DNA of 64,000 bases from Hyaloperonospora brassicae (GCA_947650285.1 CANTFL010000223.1:1-64000), one strand, 5' to 3'; shown: positions 30,801 to 43,676, counted from the first letter of the stretch. Program-made: numbers and translations. Notes: generated by a model from the letters alone, not told the origin.

Positions 30801-32089
30801 GATCTGCTGTACCAACAATCTGACACACGCAGTCTACGTCGAAGACCGTGCGTGGCACCGAAGCGCACTTTTGGGCCTGTGCGAGTGGATGCGAGGATCG
30901 CTGCCACAAACGATAGACGCTTCGTCATTAAGGTACGACATCCACAGTTTTGTGTTCCTTGCTGTAACAAACGTCGGAAGCTCGTAGTTCCTTCGTACTT
31001 TATAATAACTTCATGGAAAGAACAAGGCTTGACAAATATTTATCGTGTGCAGCGTAGTGCGGACCAACGAAGTAGGATGACAGGGTAATTAGGATGAGAG
31101 AAACTCGAGCTGTTATTTCTCACGGTTGTGACCATACTTTTCAATAGCAACAAGAACTAATGGTCCTCCAATGTCAACTCAGTGGTTTCCCAAACAATGG
31201 GCCTTTCGATAGAATCCGTTACTAATGTCCGCAGGTTTCGGAAATGCATAATGAAAAGTCATCAAAATACGACCAGCAAGATGACAATGAGACAGGCAGA
31301 GAGCGAATTTGACGAAAAACAAGGAACAAGTGCATATTAAGCTAATTAGATATTGTTATCACTGGACGTCCAGCAGAATCAAAAGCCCGAGTTGAAGAGG
31401 TGGCTTCAATGAACTTGTGGGTGTCTGGTAATTCAAAGTCGCGCGTTTGGAACCCGTGGCTTGCAGAGGGGTGAACGGTCCGCTAATCTTGCCAAAGAAG
31501 GTCTTGCGAAGTCAGATCCAAAATTGAGAATGCAATAAAGGCCTTGTTTGATCCAACGTGCCTAACCGTATGCTGCATCTTATTTCATGTATACATCGAT
31601 CCATCCATTAGAGTATACGCAGAGTGGTCGTGGATTAGTCGTGGCGTAGGATACATTCATCTCTCAATCAGTCAGGTGGTAGATATGCCACGCGGATGCG
31701 GCTCTTTCCGTCGTCGACGTCGCTCTTTTCGAAGACCAAGCAGACGATGTCGACAAGAAAAGGCTCTTTTGGCTAGTGCAATTACACTGCGGGTGTGCAG
31801 TGTTCGAGCTTCATAGAACGATATGGAGGGCTCAAGACGTACCCTCATTCGGGATAGAAATTAAAAATCATGGAGACAAGGGGACATATGCTAGTAGAAA
31901 TACTATTGGTGATCAGAGGCGTAGACTGTGACGATCAACAAGTCAATGAAGACGTTAACGACCCTCTGGAAGAAGTGCGCGAACTCGATTGGTTAACTTT
32001 GTGAGCTGCTTGATTAAAAGGCTTCGTTGATCGAGAATGGTCTTGTCAAGCGACGTCGTTGAGCAGCATTGCCTTGTCGTTTATCATGA
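27808..32089. other. No gene identified over about 4.3 kb
   Basis: Many short open frames on both strands, none above about 110 codons and none with a known motif. Codon content and AT richness do not favour one strand. A small nested hairpin lies at 30582-30660. A plus-strand frame from about 31708 to 31920 is open and rich in charged residues but unrecognisable. This is probably old decayed DNA. Confidence 0.45.
30582..30660. repeat. Nested short inverted repeats
   Basis: The outer arms CTTGCGAGCT (30582-30591) and AGCTCGCAAG (30651-30660) enclose an inner pair TTACATGG (30623-30630) and CCATGTAA (30637-30644). No gene or element end could be attached to it. Confidence 0.6.
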
Positions 32090-32440
32090 GGCGAATCCAT
32101 TTCTTCGTCATCGGATAAAGAGCAGCGGAACAGAGCTGATTCGATGCGATGTTGAGTCAGTGACGGCCAATTAATGGAGCGCACTGAGACCCGATGTCGT
32201 ATGATACGAGCATATACGATTGCTATGGACAGTAGCGAGGCCGTGGTCCACAAAGTACACACATGATTAGTGGATATGCCATGTCATCCTTCATACCTCA
32301 CGATCTTATTTGAGATTGCATGCTAAAGAATCGACTGATTAAATCGAAAATGAGCAAACCGCTAGTTCAGAGTTTGTTCTCGACATCTTAAACTGTCAGT
32401 AGCGTATTGCAAGCGTATATGAACACATGTTAAATGCATC
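32090..32440. repeat. Decayed repeat K, right copy
   Basis: Matches the left copy (2690-3245) in two blocks that are here only about 90 bp apart. It is cut on the right by LTR G at 32441. Unrecognised family. Confidence 0.5.
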
Positions 32441-32943
32441 TGTAACGGGGCACCGAAGACTACGTACTGGTCTGCCAGTGCGGAGTTACCTTTCACTGAC
32501 AACAATGAAATTCAGTGCCCTGCTATATATAAGAATACTGCAAAGGAAGGTATTGAGGGTTACCGGTACAATCCGAACTTAAGCGTAGTTTTTACGGGAT
32601 AGTTCTTACGTCGGTATTTACCTCAGAGATGAATAGACGCGTAGGATGATTGGACGCGTGTAAATCAGGTTGATTAGATTCACCATGTGATTGGATGCAG
32701 TCTAGGGCAGGCAGAGTTAAGACCTATGAATCAATCACTTTCCAATTTTCATTCTTCAGAGCAAGTGTCTTCTCTTCGGCTCGTCCAAGCGCAGACTCTC
32801 TCGCCCGCCTCAACTTCCGACACCAACAGAAGGTAAGCGGCTAACCTAAAGACTCTAGTCGTGGTAAAAGTAATATACTATTCAACACAATTAAGTATTA
32901 TAACTCTTGCTCTTTGTTTGTCCTGACTTAATTTTAAAGATAA
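32441..32943 (-). repeat. LTR G, truncated by element H
   Basis: Begins TGTAACGGGGCACC and follows the reverse complement of solo LTR F through 'gtactggt', 'tttgacaaca'-like and 'tgacttaatt' boxes. It carries about 270 bp of extra sequence (about 32530-32810). Similarity stops at the left LTR of H. The missing part is not found on the far side of H. Confidence 0.7.
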
Positions 32944-33869
32944 TGTGGTATAGTAGTAAGTTAAATTATAATACAATAGCCTCATCGCACAAACACAACA
33001 ATTGTCGAGCTTAGTCGGCGCACGGGCTGGTACGTGATGGTAGTTCCTCCGCAGTTCGCCCTTTCGGGGTTCAGTTGTGGCTCTCGTCTAACTGATTCCT
33101 TACAGACGATCCCTCCGGAAGTCTGCCTGAGCTTAGCATCTTCTAACCCATTTCACTCTCTGTGACTTCACACCTAAGGATGGAAGCCGACGCTCACGCG
33201 TTTTAATAGGTCACCAGGAGCAGTGTCCGCCGACTAGAAGGCTTAAGGTGCCCTCGGCTGAGGCTCACTGGCTTGTCGTTCTACAAGACCTTAAACGGTG
33301 CCGTCAATTGGGTCACCAAGTTGTTCCTTGACTTAACTCACAACAGTCCATTTACTAAGTTTACCGGTACGTCGACGACGAGAACCCTTTCTTTCGCTAG
33401 TAGCGAGCGCTGCACAAACCGTAGAATTCCTTCACTCTTGGCGCTACCAGTCGATACCTCTACAAGCTATGCCTCTCGAGGTTCGATGGCAGACATAATC
33501 TAGCCCACGCAGGGACTTACCTAAGGTGTACGCGTGTCTTGGACTTATAAAATTTGCACTGTATTAATTTATCGATTTGGCTACCTCATAGAGCCAGTGT
33601 GAATGACTCACTGTCATTCTCTATCTCTCTTAAAATAAATTGAAGAATCTATCGTTCGATCTTCTCTCATTCTGCAATACACTTTAGTCCCCAACACTTA
33701 AGTCGCCGATACTCGATCGACCGACTCTCCTCGCTGTCACTCGATCAACTGACATTTAAGTCGTCGCTACTGAGCTGCCTGCCATTCGATTGCCAGCCTT
33801 TAAGTTGCCGGCTCTCAATTCGCTGACCGCTAGACTGATATCACGAGATTAATAATTCTCTACCTCACA
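32944..33869 (-). repeat. Element H 3' LTR
   Basis: 926 bp, from 'tgtggtatag' to 'acctcaca'. Collinear with 46420-47407 and 961-1871. Its copy of the 15-bp array (about 33680-33830) is more degenerate than that of the 5' LTR. Confidence 0.88.
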
Positions 33870-33884
33870 ACTACCCCCTGTCGC
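33870..33884 (-). other. Element H polypurine tract
   Basis: On the minus strand CGCGACAGGGGGTAG stands directly before the 3' LTR, in the expected place for the plus-strand primer. Confidence 0.55.
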
Positions 33885-34158
33885 GATACAAACGTCTTGG
33901 GAGAGTGTCTAGATCATTCTCTTTGCCGCCATTCAGGAATATTCTCACAGTACCATAGTACGATTCTTATGATGCTTCTCTTCTTTTTTCTCGTTGTAAT
34001 TGGTAATTTGTGCTCTGCTCGGCGGTATGTACTCCGTCCTATCTTTCAGTCTGTCGACGACCCACAATCGACGACTTACGAGAAGCGACTTAAAACCGAT
34101 CCGCCGCCGCCGTCTACGCTTGTTTCGTCCGCTCTGTCGGTAGTCAACGGAGCGACTT

Positions 34159-37100
34159 GTGACCGGGGAACATCTTCCTCGTCGGCTTAAGCCGTGGGTG
34201 AATCGTCGAGCTTGGAAAATATACTCCACGATTCGTCGAGATCGGCTCCTCGTGACCCTTCTGTATATGGCGCCGTCTATGCCGACTCCGCCTAGGTCGC
34301 GCCTGCAATTGGCCATGGATCTGGATCATAGCTGGGTACGCTTTATCTCCCTCGCCGCCTCTCAAGCATCGGCGACTGCATGCAGCGGCGCATAGTCGAA
34401 TTGATCCGGGTTATCGTGACGTAGATGGAATCTTCTCGTTTACTTCTCGACACGTCGTTGAGGCAATTCAACCTCCGAGTTCGCACGCTGGATGACTTGA
34501 ATTTGTTGATGGCCGCTGACGTTGCTCCTGTCGTCGACCACTCCGCAGATATCTCGGCTCTGTGCGTGGCTCTTTCCTATTCTCACCGAGAGAATGCTTT
34601 CCTTCGTCGACGAATGCAAGCTGCTGTCTCAGACTTGGTCGACCTGCAGCATCGTTTGTCAACGACTGAGAAAGAGTCTCAGTCTTGGAAGTCTGCGTCG
34701 CAGAAGACGACCGCATTGATTGGCTCGTTGCACAAGTCGATGTACTCTCTCGAGTCATCTGCGCGACAGACAGCTACGCATCAGGACACTCGTCTTGCGT
34801 CAGCCGAGCGTATGATTGATGATATGTACGCTGGTACAGCAGGCCGTGATCTCGTGATCGACCAGCTTACGCGCGACCTCGCCAATGCTGAAGCTCGTCA
34901 AATCACTGTACAAGACGTTGCCGCCGGTTACTTTCGGCAGCTCCAAAATGCAACGATGGCCTTGTGCAACGGGTATAGTCATGCGCTCTGGGCGATGCGA
35001 CGCACCGTCAGCAGTCAACAACAGGTCATCCGACAACAAATAGGCTCTGCTGCGTCGTGGGAACATCTAATGTCCGCTGGATCCGAACCTTCGGGTGACT
35101 GCAGCGGTTGGCGTGGAAGTTCCAGGATTAAATCCTCGAGACATGGACATCAACTCGCGATTGTGTGAACGTCTTGCGACTCGTTTCCCGGACGTCATTT
35201 CGTTCGACGGGTTAAGAGCATTTAAAAGCATGGTCTTGCGTCTCGATACTCTGTCTGCTGTTGCCATCAAGCCATAATTAACACGGGCAATCCTGATGGA
35301 TCCGCTTCGTCCTGTCGCTTCAAATAGCTTTGCGACACCCGTCTTCCAGGTCTAGGCTACGGCTTCACCTTTTTTTATCTTCATTCGTGTCTCCGTATCT
35401 TCGACTTCTACGCCGTCTACTGCTGTGAGTGTCGGCGTAGCGTCTTTGTCGTAGACTGATGCAACTGGCGGCGAGCCGTTCTCGTCGGCGTAATCTTCTT
35501 CAAATGATCTGAGATGAATATCGGATTCGATTAATTCTGCAACGGACCCCAGTGTACTCCCGGATCCAGACTCTTCCCTCTGATCGGCGTCGCCATCGAC
35601 GGCTAGTTCGGTATCAGAGGGTGCGACTGCATCATCGCCTCAAGTAACGTCTTCTCAAGCTGTTGGATATCGGATCATGGTCTTAAACTTCGTCTCTGAC
35701 CGAGCCGTATTCTTATGTTGACTCAGCTATGACACCCATTTTCGCGCATGAGTTGATGAAAATCTCTCCGGCGGCTGTTTCGTCGACCACTTTATAGTCT
35801 CAGCGTATGGGGTTAGCGGGGGTGAGTAATTCTGCCGTGCAATCCTACGTTACTCCAAATCTCGCTCGCCCCGCGTCGCCATCGGTAGTACCACTGGCGA
35901 AGACGCGTCGAAACATGGGTGCAGTCCACCGTCGAATTCCGAGCACTTAACCGCGTCACCAATTAAGATCAAGGCTCCAAAGGCTTCCGCACTACCAAAT
36001 AAATTTAAGGTGGCTGGTACAACTGCTGCCCCAGCCGCATCACTTACCAGGATAAGAAATCACCGGTCTTCCGCCACTGTGTCCGTTCCACCACCCGCGG
36101 TCGCTCCTGTGTCACCGTTCCACGCATAAGTAGCTCCAATTCCGGGCTCGTCGATCGTCGTCGCGACTACCTCATCAATTGAAGCCGTATCTGACGTGGT
36201 TTCATCGACGTCGCCGAACGACTTAGTTGTTTGTGCTAATGTTTCTTACGTGGTTCTCACTAGCCGGTCGTTTGCTGGGTCTTCCAAGAAATAGAGAGAT
36301 GTCATACTTACATCACCCTCTCCATTTCCTGTCACATCCTCCTTAGTGGAATTCCCTGCCGTCTCGACTAGCGTGGCTCTCGTCAGCTCATTGAAGAACA
36401 AGATCATCGATCCCGTCACCCCGTCGACTCCGTCCATGATTCCTGCTGCTATCGACTCCTCAACTGCTTCCGTTGGTGGACGACCAACCAGTTCACCGAA
36501 GATCAAGCAACGGATACAGCGGTCCCGATCTTATCTCAGCAAGATCTTAACAATTGGAATGGCGGCTATCTCTTCATCGACGACACCACATTCGTTAGTG
36601 TCGAGTGATATCGGGTTCAAGTCCCTGTCACCCTCGGAGGCGAGTGCTGCGGTTGGCTTACCTGAACCATTAGCGGTTCCGTACTCCCTTTTTTTGCGCT
36701 CGTGCGGGCCAAGTGGTTGCGCGGGAGTCCTGGTCGACTCCTGACATGCAAGCGAGTCGAAATATACGTTTCTTTCATCACGGGTCAGCTCGCTGCTGGT
36801 TGCATATCACGTCGGCTTGGTCGCCTATCAGACAGGAGCTCGTTGGATCGAATTCGTTCGTCGCTCCCACCCCCGTTTCACTCGTAGGGCTCCTCGCGTT
36901 TACTGACGTGTATAATCCGTCGCATCCGTGTCCGATAACTCTGAAGTTATTTCCATCGAAGCTGATGTTCATGAGTAAGTCCAAGCGTGACGACGCTCAA
37001 GATCGGCTCCACCGTCATCCCCGTTAATTCCAGCCTAGTACTCTTCTGGACTCCGTGGCTGACGCATAGTCAAGTTTCGCGGAGATGATCGTGATACAGC

Positions 37101-37646
37101 ACCGTCTGCCCGTGCCGATGCTCGCTCGATGTTTTTTGTGGCTTTATGGGAGCTTACACATTGGATGTTGGAGTCGAGTATTCTGATGGGCATGCCTTGC
37201 GAGATGCGGCGTCTGCGAAGTCAATCGTGGACTCACACCTTTGCTTGGCTTCGAAATTTTGTAAGCCGTCAGTGCATGTGTACCCAATCATGAGCTATGC
37301 GTGGGTTCCCGAGAGCGTAGAATAAATCAACGAACTCGATACGCTTGATAAAGTTGAACCCTGGCATTTCTAGTGGATGACTAGCCCATCGGAGCACCCT
37401 TATAGCACGTGTTTTCGTCCTTGCAATCTGTGGTTCCCTGGCTTCGCTCCGGTCGGTACGTCTGAGAGCGAAATGGAATCACTTATCGTCGACGGTGTTG
37501 ACGCAGAGGAAGCTTCTCCTCCGGTCGCCAATCCATTTGCTCCCGAGCTTGAAAATCGAGATGGTATGCAGATTTTTGACGACGCTTCTAACTGTGTTTA
37601 TGCGCTGTCTCTTGGTGATTCCAGCTCGTCAGTCGCTTACATTTAG
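34159..37646 (+). pseudogene. Element H antisense ORF region with coiled coil
   Basis: Antisense to pol, between the 3' LTR and the chromodomain. The clearest frame is 34425-35168 (247 codons), largely helical: 'SHRENAFLRRRMQAAVSDLV', 'DLQHRLSTTEKESQSWKSAS', 'LVIDQLTRDLANAEARQI'. It shifts at about 35095 into 'GLNPRDMDINSRLCERLATR' and ends at 35277. Farther on (35300-37376) come Ser/Thr/Pro/Val-rich frames with many breaks. 37377-37646 encodes an acidic tail with 'ESLIVDGVDAEEASPPVANP'. It has the same place and strand as the family-2 aORF and a similar coiled-coil nature, but I see no clear residue-level match. Function unknown. Confidence 0.6.
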
Positions 37647-37879
37647 GCACCTCTATGGTGGCATCGTGGCTTTATCTCGTTAATTGCTTCATCTTTGTCT
37701 CAATGCATCAACACATCTTGAAGCAGTTACTTCACCTCTCTTTCTGCCTGCTAGTCTTCACAGAAAGAGAGTGTGCTTGGTGCTGGTGTTTTTACTGTTC
37801 GTATGCCACTTGCATCATTTGCAGACGAGTCCCGCTTTTCTTCCACCTTAAGTAGTCGAACAATAAACCTCCGCATGAA

Positions 37880-38345
37880 AATTTATTTAATGTCTCTCAA
37901 GTGTTTTCTTTGTGTACCACCCATTTCCACTAAGAACTCCCGCTAGATTTTGTCAGTAGTTGTTGAACTTGTCGTGTCATCGTCGAGTATGGCTTCTACC
38001 TCGTATCGGCCTCTGTACTTTTCCACCATTTAGCTATCTTCCGGCAGTCGTAATTCGTCAAAGTCAAGTCGATCTGTCTCTCCTAGTACTTGCACCAACT
38101 CCGTAGTTGGACGTGCCCCTTGTTCTGTCACTTTTTTCAGGCGCGAAATATGGACAATCGGGTGGAATCGATATCCGCTTCCATCTGGCAACTCCAATTC
38201 AAACACGAACTCTCCAACGTATTTCTTAATTCTGAAAGGACCACACCACCTGTGTGCTGTGTCTTTTTGAGTTTATGCTTTACAAGCTCTATGAATAGCC
38301 ACACCTATTCTCCCCAATAAATTATAGCATTAACCGTCTTCTATG
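37880..38345 (-). pseudogene. Element H integrase C-terminus and chromodomain
   Basis: On the minus strand the frame reads 'AHRWCGPFRIKKYVGEFVFE' and 'GYRFHPIVHISRLKKV' (the GPY/F-type integrase end), then 'RLDFDELRLPEDS' and the chromodomain start 'GRYEVEAILDDDT' with the remnant 'REFLVEMGG'. Two stops interrupt it. This places H in the chromovirus branch of Ty3/Gypsy. The end lies about 240 bases from the end of the antisense ORF, so the two genes converge. Confidence 0.82.
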
Positions 38346-38349
38346 ACTT

Positions 38350-39305
38350 TGTGTTTTATACCCTGTTGTAACCCGTTCGAGTAGCTTGATCTCCTAGCGC
38401 CTCATTATCTTTCTCAGTATTCTGCACGGTGTTTGTTGACTCATTTCGTCGCTCAACTTGACTTAGTAACGTGTTATGTTCACGCGCTCTTCTTGCTACC
38501 TCTCTCGCTTGGTACTCGTTTATAGGATTAGTGACGATTCTCGCTGCCTGTTGGACCCGCGACGCCACAGGACTGGATTCGTCGAGTCCATCACCCTATT
38601 ATTCCTTGGTTTGGCAGGTAGTATTGACGCTGTCATTTCCTTCAGTTTTGAATGGCATTCCAACCGTGGACCAAATAAAACGGCATCTCTGTTCTCGTTG
38701 AATCGCTTGAGCTGATAATGGCGTGAACCCTTTTTCTGCAATATCATCCCAATCAGCTTGTAGTGGATCCTCCACATACACTCGTACAGTCTGTATCATT
38801 GTCTTCACACTTCGCTCTTGTTACCTGTTTGCTTATGGACGATAGCTGAGAGTGGCTCTTGACTTTGCTTGCATCATTTCAGCAAACGTTTGAAAGACTT
38901 CGCATATAAACCTGGGATCTCTGTCGTGACAAATGTGACTAGGAGCAACAAAGTGACGGAAGATATTATCTTCAAACGCTTTTGCTACCTTCAATGCCGA
39001 TGTTCGTTCATAGCCTTAGCTACCACAAATCCCGTAAAATGTTCTTGGAACAGTAACAGCGCCGTATTTCCACTTCGAGTCTTCGGAAGTGGTATGAAGA
39101 AGTCCATTGACACCACTCGAAATGGTCGCTCAGAGACCATGTTACCCGGCGAATATTCATTGATTGATGGCTTGCTTTTGTTTGTACTGCAATCCTCACA
39201 CGCCTGTACGTGTCTTACGACATCTGCATACAACCCGATCGAGGAATAACTAGTCTTGACTTTGTGGTATGTCAGCACAATTTCTTGGTGAACGCCTTTT
39301 ATCAA
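38350..39305 (-). pseudogene. Element H integrase, zinc-binding and core domains
   Basis: The HHCC zinc domain is seen as 'KGVHQEIVLTYHKVKTS' and 'HVQACEDCSTNK', and the core start 'VSMDFFIPLPKTRSGNTALL' keeps the first catalytic Asp. After a frameshift near 38990 it goes on with 'YRPQANRQQERSVKTM' (conserved Glu region), 'VEDPLQADWDDIAE' and, in a third frame, residues up to 38356. Breaks make it non-functional. The plus-strand frame at 38869-39249 is a shadow. Confidence 0.85.
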
Positions 39306-39829
39306 GTCATGAAAATTTAGCAGGACACCATCGACAAGTGTTGTTCAAATTATAAGTCGCAGTTTGATGTCGCCTTCTTGTGTCTCTATCAATCCTCGGC
39401 GCCGTCCGACGTAGTACAGTAGCTTGTCTTGACTCAACACGAATCTACCAGCGATCTTCTCAGTTTTGCTAGCTTTACGATATATCAATTTGTCAATTTA
39501 TACTTTCAGATACACCTTGAGATATACCCACTTTGTCCCTTATTCTTGTGCGGTCGATAATCGTTCTCTCCGCTCATTTTGAACTGTTGCTGGGTCAATG
39601 TCCTCCGCATGTGATGATGCTCGAGTCTCGAGATTTGATCGGGTCACTGTGTGTCGAACATTCTTATCGTATTCTTGATTTTCACTCAACTCTTTACTCC
39701 TCTCTGTCGGTAGCATATTGCTTTTTTGGGTGGCGATTCTCACACGACGAGTTGTACACCGTGTAATCACCGACAACGCTGGCATTCCTTCGCTCGTCTC
39801 AACATATTTACTACCCCCAACCAAAATAT

Positions 39830-40777
39830 CTTGTATACAATTTAAATTCCGTAGCTCCCAGTGGCGTTTTTCCTCGAAGAGCGAGTTCTTAGTCTTGGTG
39901 TCCATTGCTTCCGTGGCCAAGATGTCGGCGGCCGTATTGTAACAACGGATAACATGCAGGTATTGCAAGGAATTACTTCTTTTAACTAACTCTTTATTAT
40001 GTGCTAGTTCCACTTGCAGTGCGCTGTATTTGCATGCAATCACTCCCATTGCTTGCTAGATCGCTAGCCTCGAGTCCCCCACTATGATCGGATCAGTAAC
40101 TCGGTGATCCAATGATGCTTGGGCGCCTCAATTCATGCCGGCATATTTGTCCAAGTTGACTGTGGTCGACGGATGGTAATCACTCGCTACCATTACGATC
40201 GACCACTTGGAAAGCTTCCACAATATTCACGCACAACTACCAATTCCACCATGTTTTGCCGTCTTCGATGAACCGTCGAAAGACATAACGAACCTACTAA
40301 ATTCTGACGAAACTCTTGCATACAAAGACCACGATATCGGTGGAACACTGTCCCTTGATTGGAACATGTGGCAATGTGGGCCAGCGATTCGTCGAGTCCG
40401 ACAGTCGGCGTGATGGACGCCTGGAGTAGCTGCTGAATTCGACATCGCGCTCTCTGACCCTCTTGATTTTCAAACGATAGGGGACAGCAATACGACGAAG
40501 CTCACTGCTCGACCATACAACGATTTGGATGTGAAGACCCACTCCAACGTTTAGTTCCTCGTTTAGACGTGTATTATTTCCCCACAAGTATCGTAAAAGC
40601 AGCATTGACACGCCGCAATAATGCGAGTACCTCACGTTCTGCGGGGTGGTAATTCTTCTCATTATCATTCAACATTCGTCCGAGTAATTGCACTGGATGC
40701 AGTTTGTGGTCGTGGAGTTTCAATAAAGTGCTACTCAATGCCCATTCATTTGCGAAGATCATCACGTGAACGTCCAA
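39830..40777 (-). pseudogene. Element H RNase H domain
   Basis: The clearest part is 40777-40574: 'VMIFANEWALSSTLLKLHD', then 'PVQLLGRMLNDNEKNYHPAE', 'REVLALLRRVNAAF', a pattern typical of the Gypsy-type RNase H that follows RT. The C-terminal side (40049-39830) has 'ALQVELAHNKELVKRSNSLQ' and 'CYNTAADILATEAMD', which fits the last part of the same domain. Shifts separate the pieces. 39306-39829 between it and integrase is a decayed linker. Confidence 0.75.
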
Positions 40778-40799
40778 CTTCTGATTAAATAACGGAGGG

Positions 40800-42447
40800 T
40801 GGGCGCTTTAATGATCGATTATTTAAGCTGCTCAAACGATTTTCGAGCTGTACACCAGAGCTGGTGACCCCAGGAAATCGTCCTCCTTCAATCGGTTGAG
40901 GACTGCCTCATATTTGGCTACATTCTGAATGAACAGGCTATAGTAATTGAGAGCCGACAAGAATAGTTGCATTCCTTACTACGAAGTCGGGAATGGGAGT
41001 TAAGAAAAAGCTGCCACCTATTTTATGCCAGCTACTATCCTTTGCTCGTTTACTGTATGAGCGAGGAAGTCAACTAGAGGATAAACACATATGCTCTCAG
41101 TAAAGCTCACGCTTATTCGACACTCTGTTGATCGTTTTAACAATTTATTGGGAGTTGCTAATCAATCCTCGAAAATCCGTCCACCAAAACAAATATTATC
41201 GACGAACGGTCGACGCTTGAACACCGGGGCAAGTGACTTTTCATCGGGTTCACCTGTTAAGACCATGTTATTCTTAGAACCGTTGACCGATCGTTTACTG
41301 CGTCAGGGTCCGTTTTGATGTAGCAGTTTGCTTCAAACTTAGTGACGGTTTGTGTGGGTCGGACGCGCAGTGGCGCCTTTGATGAAAACATTGATTGTCT
41401 GTTCGCCGCTTCTTTTTCCACATCAAACAACTTCTATTAAAACTAATTACACTCTCATTTAGGTTAAACGTAACCCCACATAACATTGTTTTTCAATCGC
41501 TGGTAGACTATCGGGGCGATCTTTCATCCGGATGCCATCCGCAACCAATTAAAGTGCTCTATATAGCACACGAAAGACGAAACTTGTCTCTCTTTTTCTG
41601 TCATCATTATCGTCCAAAACCCACTAGCAGCATCAATATAGGCAAAGCATTGATAGCCTTCCATTTTCGTAAGTAAATTGTCCACCAAATGCATCGCATA
41701 TTCCATACCCGCCGTCACAGCATTGACCACCATGTAGTCAATACACAAACGTATGCCCACGCCATTCTGTTCGGGAACAATTACAATTGGTGGGGCCCAC
41801 GTACTCTGTGAGAGCAAAATAAGCCTGGCCGTAAACAATCCCTTCAGTAATTTGTGCATGTTAGTCAGGTGTAAAAGAGACATGCTTCGAGCCCGTTGTT
41901 GAATAGGATCATGATCGTTTACATCGATGTCGCAAACTACTCCGTACGATGGAGGTGGTACTGCATTCTCTCTCGAAACCATTACCTGCTCATGTTTCGT
42001 CAATACTGCAATCAACCTGGCTTGCTGTTTCTCATCATGAGCCGATGATATCACATTCTTTCCGCCGTATTCCAACTTTGTTGGTCCCAATAAAGCGATA
42101 CCCAGCATAGGGGGGGGGGGTTCTAGGGCGTAATTAATCATTGTGTCTCCGCTGGATTTATGCTTATAGGTCGGTTGCTTCACTTGCGCAGTCGATGACT
42201 CTTTATCCGATAGGTCCACGCTAGACCCTTCCAGAACGCTCAAGAACCGTTTGTGGAGCTCTTCGACGGAGGTTTTCTCTCTATTATGTGACGGTATATA
42301 TGCTTCAGATAATTTGACAACTCGACTTCGTTTTGTACCTTGCTCTCTCTGTTCATCATCTGACCGATGGATTGACTCCTTGAGCAACGACGGGTCGTCC
42401 CCTACTTTACTTCGCATTGTTGATGCTGAAGCCGAATGACTCGACAT
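40800..42447 (-). pseudogene. Element H reverse transcriptase
   Basis: The open frame 42447-41524 includes the N-terminal linker and RT fingers: 'WAPPIVIVPEQNGVGIRLCI' and 'CFAYIDAASGFWTIMMTE' (first catalytic Asp). After a stop the thumb side goes on, decayed, through 'WGYV'. The second catalytic motif, normally V/F-D-D, reads V-D-N (minus strand of 41192-41203), followed by 'ICFGGRIFED'. This loss of an Asp would abolish polymerase activity. The plus-strand frame 41091-41318 is its shadow. Confidence 0.85.
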
Positions 42448-43059
42448 CTTGATGACGTCTCAATTTTCATCCTTGACACGCGCAGTCGGGTTTGGATGAT
42501 GATCAGCGAAATGACTATCGTCACTATTAGGTTCACTCCTTGTAAGCTTCGTGAGACCATACTGAGCTGCTTGCCTCAGTGCACTGTCTTCACTCTCCCA
42601 ATTACGCTCTTCCTTGTTGATCGGACATTGTGCACCCATAGTCGCTTTATCTCGACGAAGGTTGGACCGCGGTAGTGTGTAAATAGGTCGTTCCACCGAC
42701 GGTAGTTGTCGAGACAAATCTTTCTCATACAAACCTTTCTCTTTCCGTAGCAATTCTTTGCCCAAGACATGTTCGTATGCCAGTACCTACCAATCTCTGT
42801 ACTTCGACAATTTCAAACGTGCATATCCCTCATCGCGTGGGAGCGTTTCATGTGGCATCCACACGACTATTAAGAAATGTGCCGGGCAGGTCGTTACCCG
42901 TGGTGCAAGATTAGTCAATTTGACCGTCGTCGCTTTTCTTCTACCGTTGTATATAACTGTGGGTTGTAGTGCGGGTAATTGACGAGCGCACCGTTTGTGC
43001 GTAGATCAAGGTGGTTTTTGGCGCTACAGCTGGAACACATCAGACCCTCGTTGATCGAC

Positions 43060-43676
43060 AATCATGGTATCTCTGGGTCACCCTGTGACTTCTCTTCCCC
43101 ATTCTTGTTCGTCGACCACTTTCGCGGACTTGAGCAGTGATATAACCAGTTTGTCGGGTAATTTCGCCGTCAAAGTGAAGAGATCTAGATGGACCCCGGC
43201 TGAGATCGTGAAGTCTGTTCCAAAGAATAGGTCCACCTGCGCGTGATGTGGCATGATCCATACTTCGAATCCATAGACCACCTTCCACCCAGGGTTATAT
43301 TGACTGTAGCTCTTGACGTTGTTACCACCTTTGACTTCCCGATTCCTTGTACGTCAATCTTCTTGTCAGTGATCATGTGACCCTTGAGCTAAAGTCTTTG
43401 TGTAAAAGCCTCACTGATCGCCGAGACGTTAGCTCCGGTGTCGAAAAGTATCTTGGTTCGTTTATCATTCACTGTTTTCATTACAAAAGCTCTCATTTTC
43501 CTTCTTTTATCAAAATTCCTGGACAACCACCATCCTAGTCGCTCTCCTTGTAACAACGTTAGTGTCTTACTCGATTCCATCCGTTGCCGAGAGTTAGGTG
43601 ATGCGTCTATCCGAGCCATCGCTGTTTCTCCATAAAGCTGTTCGTGTATAATAGACGACTCCGGTTGGTCTACCAT
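43060..43676 (-). pseudogene. Element H protease
   Basis: The frame 43676-43389 contains 'RTKILFDTGANVSAIS', the classical D-T-G active site of a retropepsin. After a shift, 43281-43078 reads 'YGFEVWIMPHHAQVDLFFGT' then 'ISAGVHLDLF', matching the usual second half of Gypsy proteases (flap and 'GxD' region). Unlike family 2, the triad is D-T-G. Confidence 0.82.

Noticed and set aside
38869..39249. 126-codon plus-strand frame
   Set aside because: Exact antisense shadow of the H integrase zinc and core domains, which show clear motifs on the minus strand.
42109..42120. G-runs here and C- or G-runs at 44121 and 54184 as G-quadruplex sites
   Set aside because: Single homopolymer runs only; the one at 54184 is explained by the polypurine tract.
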